58,430 bases of DNA from Cyanobium sp. FGCU52. GTDB lineage: Bacteria; Cyanobacteriota; Cyanobacteriia; PCC-6307; Cyanobiaceae. The notes beneath the pieces were generated by a model that had not been told where the DNA came from, ran no database searches, and was given only the letters and a program-made list of their open reading frames with translations. A program made the translations under genes and the position numbers. Within the stretch, counting starts at the first letter, position 1. Each line of letters opens with the position of its first letter. Below are positions 54,241 through 58,430 of this stretch, piece by piece. The stretch covers positions 1-58,430 of the forward strand of contig JANWUS010000074.1 in assembly GCA_024958715.1 (NCBI GenBank). The letters are read 5' to 3'.

Positions 54241-54273
54241 GGGCCCGCCGCCCCCCAGGCCGGCGGCGGGTCC
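54241..54273 (+). other. Strong stem-loop between cmpA and cmpB
   Basis: 12-bp GC-rich stem GGGCCCGCCGCC / GGCGGCGGGTCC (one G-U pair), 6 bases past the cmpA stop, with no U tract. Such structures after binding-protein genes protect the upstream mRNA from 3' decay and raise its share over the membrane subunits. Confidence 0.7.
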
Positions 54274-54351
54274 TGACCCTGATGGCCTCAAAGCCTGGTC
54301 TGTCCCACGTCTCTGAAACACCCTGTCCTCCCGACCTCCAGGACCTGTCCC

Positions 54352-55200
54352 ATGACCACCAGCACCACACCCATCGCCAATCGCGGCGATCGCTCTGCAC
54401 CCACAGGTTTGGCACTGTGGTGGAAAAACAACCGCAAACTCATCCTTCCCCCCATTTTCGGAATCGGTGGTTTTCTGCTGTTCTGGCAGCTAAGCGCCAG
54501 CCTCGGCCTCACCAAACTGGCCGGCCCCCTCAGCCTGTTCACCGAGGAGCGCACCCGCGAACTGCTTTTCTATCCCTTCTTCGATCGCGGCGGCCTTGAC
54601 AAAGGCCTGTTCCTGCATTCGATGAGCAGCCTCAGCCGCGTGGCCCTGGGCTACACCCTGGCTGCCGTCGTCGGCATCGCCGCGGGCATCGCCGTCGGTC
54701 TGAACAAGGGCCTCGACCGCGCCTTTGATCCCCTGTTCCAGTTCCTGCGCATGGTGGCGCCGCTGGCCTGGGTGCCGATCGCGCTGGTGCTGTTCCAGAA
54801 CAACCAGCCGGCCGCCATCTTCGTGATCTTCATCACCTCGATCTGGCCGATTCTGATCAATACGGCCGAAGGTGTGCGCCAGATCCCCCAGGATTACCGC
54901 AACGTGGCGCTGGTGCTGCAGATGTCCAGCCGCCGCTTCTTCACCAAGGTGCTGATCCCCTCGGCGCTTCCCTACATCTTCACCGGCCTGCGCATCTCCA
55001 TCGGACTGGCCTGGCTGGCCATCATCGCCGCTGAGATCGTGATGCCAGGCACCCCCGGCATCGGCTTCTTCATCTGGGATGCGTATCAGAACAGCTACGT
55101 CTCCGACATCGTGCTTGGTGTGATCTGGATCGGTGCCATCGGTCTGGTTCTCGACCGCCTGATGGCCTGGCTTCAGCAGCGCATCTCCCCGGGCCAGTGA
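54352..55200 (+). CDS. cmpB: ABC transporter permease, CmpB-like
   Basis: 282-residue permease with about six helices. The cytosolic coupling loop that docks on the ATPase is in NTAEGVRQIPQDYRNVALVL, and the helix FRLASL-like region is replaced by KVLIPSALPYIFTGLRISIG LAW, both typical of NrtB/CmpB/SsuC. The N-terminal ~45 residues are cytosolic. It follows cmpA after 117 bases that contain a stem-loop. Substrate assignment rests on cmpA. Confidence 0.88.
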   Translation: MTTSTTPIANRGDRSAPTGLALWWKNNRKLILPPIFGIGGFLLFWQLSASLGLTKLAGPLSLFTEERTRELLFYPFFDRGGLDKGLFLHSMSSLSRVALGYTLAAVVGIAAGIAVGLNKGLDRAFDPLFQFLRMVAPLAWVPIALVLFQNNQPAAIFVIFITSIWPILINTAEGVRQIPQDYRNVALVLQMSSRRFFTKVLIPSALPYIFTGLRISIGLAWLAIIAAEIVMPGTPGIGFFIWDAYQNSYVSDIVLGVIWIGAIGLVLDRLMAWLQQRISPGQ

Positions 55201-55236
55201 TCTCTTCCAATCCGCCCTTCTCATGCCGAGTTCACC

Positions 55237-55407
55237 ATGCAGCGTCTCCATCTCAATCCGTTCCAGTCACTGAATCAGCGGCTGCAATCGCTTGAAGAAG
55301 CGATGGCCCGACCGGCCAACACATTCACGTTCTTATTGATTCGGTTCCTGCTGATGAGCGCCATGGTGGTGGGCTTCAGCTGGTGGGCCCTGCACCTCAG
55401 TCCCTGA
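55237..55407 (+). CDS. 56-residue single-span membrane protein inside the cmp operon
   Basis: A short ORF read directly from the gap between cmpB and cmpC. It starts MQRLHLNPFQSLNQRLQSLE (amphipathic, glutamine-rich helix), continues EAMARPANTF and then has one strong membrane helix (about 30-53: TFLLIRFLLMSAMVVGFSWW) and ends ALHLSP. It fills the 226-base gap, starting 36 bases after cmpB and ending 19 bases before cmpC. Basic and polar residues before the helix predict an N-in orientation. I know of no described subunit of this size in BCT1 or nitrate transporters. The ribosome site is weak, which lowers confidence. Confidence 0.65.
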   Translation: MQRLHLNPFQSLNQRLQSLEEAMARPANTFTFLLIRFLLMSAMVVGFSWWALHLSP

Positions 55408-55426
55408 TCCCCTTCACTGCGTACCC

Positions 55427-57430
55427 ATGACGACAGCAACCCTGGTCAACGTTCAGGAGCTTGAAAAGAATTTTCCCCTCAGCGGCGGCGGCAACTACCT
55501 GGCCCTCAAGGGCATCGATCTCGAGATCCGCAAGGGCGAATTCATCTCCCTGATCGGCCACTCCGGCTGCGGCAAGAGCACCCTGCTCAACATGATCGCC
55601 GGCCTCGATCTGCCCACCGCCGGCACCGTGCTCGTCGATGGCGAGACGGTCAAGCGCCCCGGGCCGGACAAGATGGTGGTGTTCCAGAACTACTCGCTTC
55701 TGCCCTGGCTCACAGTGGAGCAGAACATCGCCCTCGCCATCGATGAGGTGATGCCGGGCCTCTCGGGCGATGAGCGCAAGGCCATGATCGACGAGCACAT
55801 CGACATGGTGGGCCTCGGCCATGCTGGCCACAAGCTGCCCCGCGAGCTCTCCGGCGGCATGCGCCAGCGGGTGGCGATCGCCCGCGCCCTGGCGATCAAG
55901 CCGAAGCTGCTGCTGCTCGATGAACCGTTCGGGGCTCTCGATGCCCTGACCCGGGGCAACCTGCAGGAGAAGCTGATGCAGATCTGCAACGAGCACCAGC
56001 TCACCGCCGTGATGGTCACCCACGACGTGGATGAGGCGGTGCTGCTCTCGGATCGCATCGTCTGCCTCACCAACGGCCCCGGCTCGAAGATCGGCGGCAT
56101 CCTTGAGGTGGACATCCCGCGGCCGCGCCAGCGCATGACCGTGGTGCACCACCCCAGCTACTACAGCCTGCGCTCGGAGATCATCTACTTCCTCACCCGC
56201 CAGAAGCGGGTGAAGCAGTGGCAGGCCAAGCCCCACAAGGTGCTGGCCCGCCATGGCCTGGAGAAGGTGAATGTCGATCTCGGCTTCATCCCCCTGGCCG
56301 CCTGTGCCCCGATGGCAATCGCCGAGGCCAAGGGCTTCTTCAGCAAGCACGGTCTCGATGACGTGCATCTGGTGCGCGAGACCAGCTGGCGCGGCGTCAC
56401 CGACGGCTTCCTGGATCAGACCCTCGATGCGGCGCTGATGCCCTCGGGCATGCCCACCTGGATGACCGCGGGGGGGCACGGCGGTGATCCTGTGCCCATC
56501 GTCACGGCCCTGACGATCAGCCGCAACGGCAACGAGGTCACCCTGGCCAAGCGTCTGGCGGAGCAGGGCGTGCGTTCCGTGGAGGATTACCGCAACTGGC
56601 TGCAGAGCCACAACCGCGAGCCCCACACCCTGGGCATCGTGCATCCGGCCTCGATGCACAACCTGCTGCTGCGCTACTGGCTGGCCGCCAGCGGCATCGA
56701 TCCCGACAAGGATGTGCACCTGCAGACCCTGCCGCCGGCCCAGATGCTGGCCGACCTCAAGGACGGCTCGATCGACGGCTACTGCATCGGAGAGCCCTGG
56801 AACCTGCGCGCGACGCGCGAGGGCCACGGCGTGCCGATCGTCGGCGATCTGGAGATCTGGAACGGCCATCCCGGCAAGGTGCTGGGTGTGCGCGAAGACT
56901 GGGCGCTGGCCTATCCCAACACCCACATCGCCCTCACCAAGGCGCTGCTGGAGGCCTGCCAGTTCTGCGCCGATCCGGCCCACTGGGATGAGATGGCCGA
57001 GCTGCTCTCCGATCGCCGCTACCTGGGCATGAAGAGAGAGCTGATCAGCTTCGGCGGCGGCAAGGACAGCGAGGGCCAGTTCGCCCCCCACGGCGAGCCC
57101 CACCACCTGTTCTTCGGAGCGGGCGTGAACCGACCCAGCCGCACGGAGCACCTCTGGATCCTCACCCAGCTGGCCCGCTGGGCCGAGATCCCCTTCCCGC
57201 GCAACTACGTGGAGATCCTCGAGCGGATCTGCAACATCAGCGTGTTCAGCACGGCGGCGCGGGAGCTGGGCATCGAGGATGTGAGTTACCAACGCGGGCC
57301 GATCGAACTGTTCGATGGCCGCAGCTTCGATGGCAACGACCCGATCGCTTATCTCAACAGCGTCCGTGTGCACCGCGACTTCAGCGTCGCCGAAATTCCG
57401 CTCGGAGTTCCCCGCCCGCTGGCGGCCTGA
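55427..57430 (+). CDS. cmpC: ABC transporter ATPase fused to a binding-protein-like domain, CmpC-like
   Basis: 667-residue fusion typical of NrtC/CmpC. Residues 1-260 are an ATPase: Walker A GHSGCGKST (44-52), signature ELSGGMRQRVAIARA, Walker B LLLLDEPFGALDA and a switch His in VTHDVDEA. Residues about 280-667 are a CmpA-like domain (VDLGFIPLAACAPMAIAEAK, HPGKVLGVREDWALAYPNTH). This domain is cytosolic and is thought to sense the substrate and inhibit the transporter. The equivalent of the E264 site here is GKVLG, so the regulatory ligand may differ. Confidence 0.9.
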   Translation: MTTATLVNVQELEKNFPLSGGGNYLALKGIDLEIRKGEFISLIGHSGCGKSTLLNMIAGLDLPTAGTVLVDGETVKRPGPDKMVVFQNYSLLPWLTVEQNIALAIDEVMPGLSGDERKAMIDEHIDMVGLGHAGHKLPRELSGGMRQRVAIARALAIKPKLLLLDEPFGALDALTRGNLQEKLMQICNEHQLTAVMVTHDVDEAVLLSDRIVCLTNGPGSKIGGILEVDIPRPRQRMTVVHHPSYYSLRSEIIYFLTRQKRVKQWQAKPHKVLARHGLEKVNVDLGFIPLAACAPMAIAEAKGFFSKHGLDDVHLVRETSWRGVTDGFLDQTLDAALMPSGMPTWMTAGGHGGDPVPIVTALTISRNGNEVTLAKRLAEQGVRSVEDYRNWLQSHNREPHTLGIVHPASMHNLLLRYWLAASGIDPDKDVHLQTLPPAQMLADLKDGSIDGYCIGEPWNLRATREGHGVPIVGDLEIWNGHPGKVLGVREDWALAYPNTHIALTKALLEACQFCADPAHWDEMAELLSDRRYLGMKRELISFGGGKDSEGQFAPHGEPHHLFFGAGVNRPSRTEHLWILTQLARWAEIPFPRNYVEILERICNISVFSTAARELGIEDVSYQRGPIELFDGRSFDGNDPIAYLNSVRVHRDFSVAEIPLGVPRPLAA

Positions 57431-57473
57431 ACTGGGCACCCCCCACCCTTTGAACCCATCTTTCGCGAACCCG

Positions 57474-58322
57474 ATGTCTGCATCCGTTCTGCAACATCCC
57501 ACAACCACCCCCGCTTCGGCGGGGGGCTCTCCCCTGCTGCGCTTCGAGCAGCTGGGCAAGGTCTATCCCACACCCGCCGGCCCCTATCCGGTGCTGGAGA
57601 ACATCAGCTTCGAAGTCAACCAGGCTGAATTCGTTTGCGTGATCGGCCACTCCGGTTGCGGCAAGAGCACCCTGCTGAACATGGTTTCGGGCTTCGCCAA
57701 GCCCTCCTCCGGTCAGGTGCTGCTCAACGGCAGGCCGATCGAGAAGCCCGGCCCCGATCGGATGGTGGTGTTCCAGGGCTATGCGCTGCTGCCCTGGATG
57801 ACCGCCTACGAGAATGTGTATCTGGGCGTTGATTCGGTGAAGCCGGATCTGCCCGAGCACGAGAAGCGCGACATCGCCATGGAACACTTGCAAATGGTCG
57901 GCCTGAGCGCGGCGGCCGAGAAGAAGATCACTCAGATCTCCGGCGGCATGAAGCAGCGCGTGGCCATTGCCCGCGCCCTGGCGATCCGCCCGGAGGTGCT
58001 GATCCTCGATGAACCCTTCGGGGCGCTCGATGCGATCACCAAGGAGGAGCTGCAGGAGGAGCTGCTCAAGATCTGGAACACCCAGAAGTGCACGGTGCTG
58101 ATGATCACCCACGACATCGACGAGGCCCTGTTCCTCGCCGATCGTCTGGTGATGATGACCAACGGTCCCGCCGCCGGCATCGGCGAGATCCTCTCCATCG
58201 ATTTCCCTCGGCCCCGCAGCCGCGAGGACATCATGGAAGATCCCCGCTACTACGAGCTGCGCAACCAGGCCCTCGATTTCCTCTACAACCGTTTCGCCCA
58301 CGACGAAGACGAGAAGGCTTGA
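57474..58322 (+). CDS. cmpD: ABC transporter ATPase, CmpD-like
   Basis: 282-residue second ATPase, pairing with CmpC as a heterodimer. Walker A GHSGCGKSTLLNMVSG, signature QISGGMKQRVAIARALAIRP, Walker B VLILDEPFGALDAITKEEL, and ITHDIDEALFLADRLVMMTN are all intact. The start ATG at 57474 (MSASVLQHPTTTPAS) is chosen; the longer frame upstream is the shadow of cmpC. It ends the operon before a terminator. Confidence 0.9.
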   Translation: MSASVLQHPTTTPASAGGSPLLRFEQLGKVYPTPAGPYPVLENISFEVNQAEFVCVIGHSGCGKSTLLNMVSGFAKPSSGQVLLNGRPIEKPGPDRMVVFQGYALLPWMTAYENVYLGVDSVKPDLPEHEKRDIAMEHLQMVGLSAAAEKKITQISGGMKQRVAIARALAIRPEVLILDEPFGALDAITKEELQEELLKIWNTQKCTVLMITHDIDEALFLADRLVMMTNGPAAGIGEILSIDFPRPRSREDIMEDPRYYELRNQALDFLYNRFAHDEDEKA

Positions 58323-58341
58323 CCCCGTCAGTGCTGCCCGC

Positions 58342-58374
58342 AACCCCTGCACCGACAAGGCGGCAGGGGTTTTT
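58342..58374 (+). terminator. Intrinsic terminator of the cmp operon
   Basis: 9-bp perfect stem AACCCCTGC / GCAGGGGTT with a 12-base loop and a T5 run, 20 bases past the cmpD stop. The final 56 bases of the window hold nothing I can name. Confidence 0.9.
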
Positions 58375-58430
58375 GATGCTGTATGCGTTCAGGGGGCAGG
58401 ACGCTCCGTCGCAGGACTCCATGCCTGAAA

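Noticed and set aside
52897-58322. Nitrate transporter nrtABCD
   Set aside because: Considered because the families are very similar; binding-site motifs NQEFW and HPEEY and the sbtAB context favour bicarbonate.
1-58430. CRISPR arrays, insertion sequences, prophage
   Set aside because: No regularly spaced repeats, transposase or phage structural genes were seen on either strand.

Overview
This is a GC-rich, gene-dense chromosomal segment of a cyanobacterium. Photosystem I genes (psaL, psaI), an NDH-1 subunit gene (ndhN) next to the circadian iron-sulfur gene ldpA, a carotenoid desaturase (crtD), DUF1815 and DUF2839 proteins, a CAAD/CURT-type membrane protein and the inorganic-carbon genes sbtA/sbtB and cmpABCD all point that way. 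Compactness, GC content and neighbour order suggest a picocyanobacterium of the Cyanobium/Synechococcus group; that placement is inference. I saw no insertion sequence, prophage, CRISPR array or rRNA operon.

Layout. (1) 1-8.2 kb: psaI-psaL, a family-2 glycosyltransferase, an NlpC/P60 peptidase divergent from a class-A-like serine hydrolase, tRNA-Ser(GCU), a fused murF-alr gene for cell-wall synthesis, an HNH nuclease and prfA. (2) 8.2-24 kb: one minus-strand ribosomal-protein cluster in the cyanobacterial order from rplC to rplQ with secY, adk and rpoA, followed by truA, rplM, rpsI and rpmE. No rpsJ, rpmD or infA lies in it. Several terminator-like hairpins interrupt it. (3) 24.4-41.7 kb: ndhN-ldpA, a Ycf45-type R3H ATPase, tRNA-Gln(UUG), a HAD hydrolase, recA with an SOS-like palindrome, DUF1815, DUF2839, a DinG-like protein without ATPase motifs, tyrA, a 2-oxoglutarate oxygenase, a lytic transglycosylase, crtD, a fructosamine kinase, a CAAD protein, a JAMM peptidase beside an E1-rhodanese fusion, and an ion channel followed by a truncated duplicate of the rhodanese tail.

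(4) 41.8-58.4 kb is the most interesting part. It reads as an island for sodium balance and inorganic carbon uptake. A CPA2-type Na+/H+ antiporter diverges from a seven-gene Mrp-like cluster that lacks a full MrpA. Then come sbtA (Na+-dependent bicarbonate transporter), sbtB (its PII-like regulator), a PsiE-like membrane protein, an alternative sigma-70 factor, a Crp/Fnr-family regulator after a 0.9-kb non-coding stretch, and an ABC transporter operon whose binding-protein motifs look like bicarbonate (CmpA) rather than nitrate (NrtA). The Mrp complex could supply the sodium gradient that SbtA uses. The sigma factor and the Crp-type protein are candidate local regulators. A 56-codon ORF for a single-span membrane protein sits between cmpB and cmpC and may be an undescribed accessory part of this transporter.
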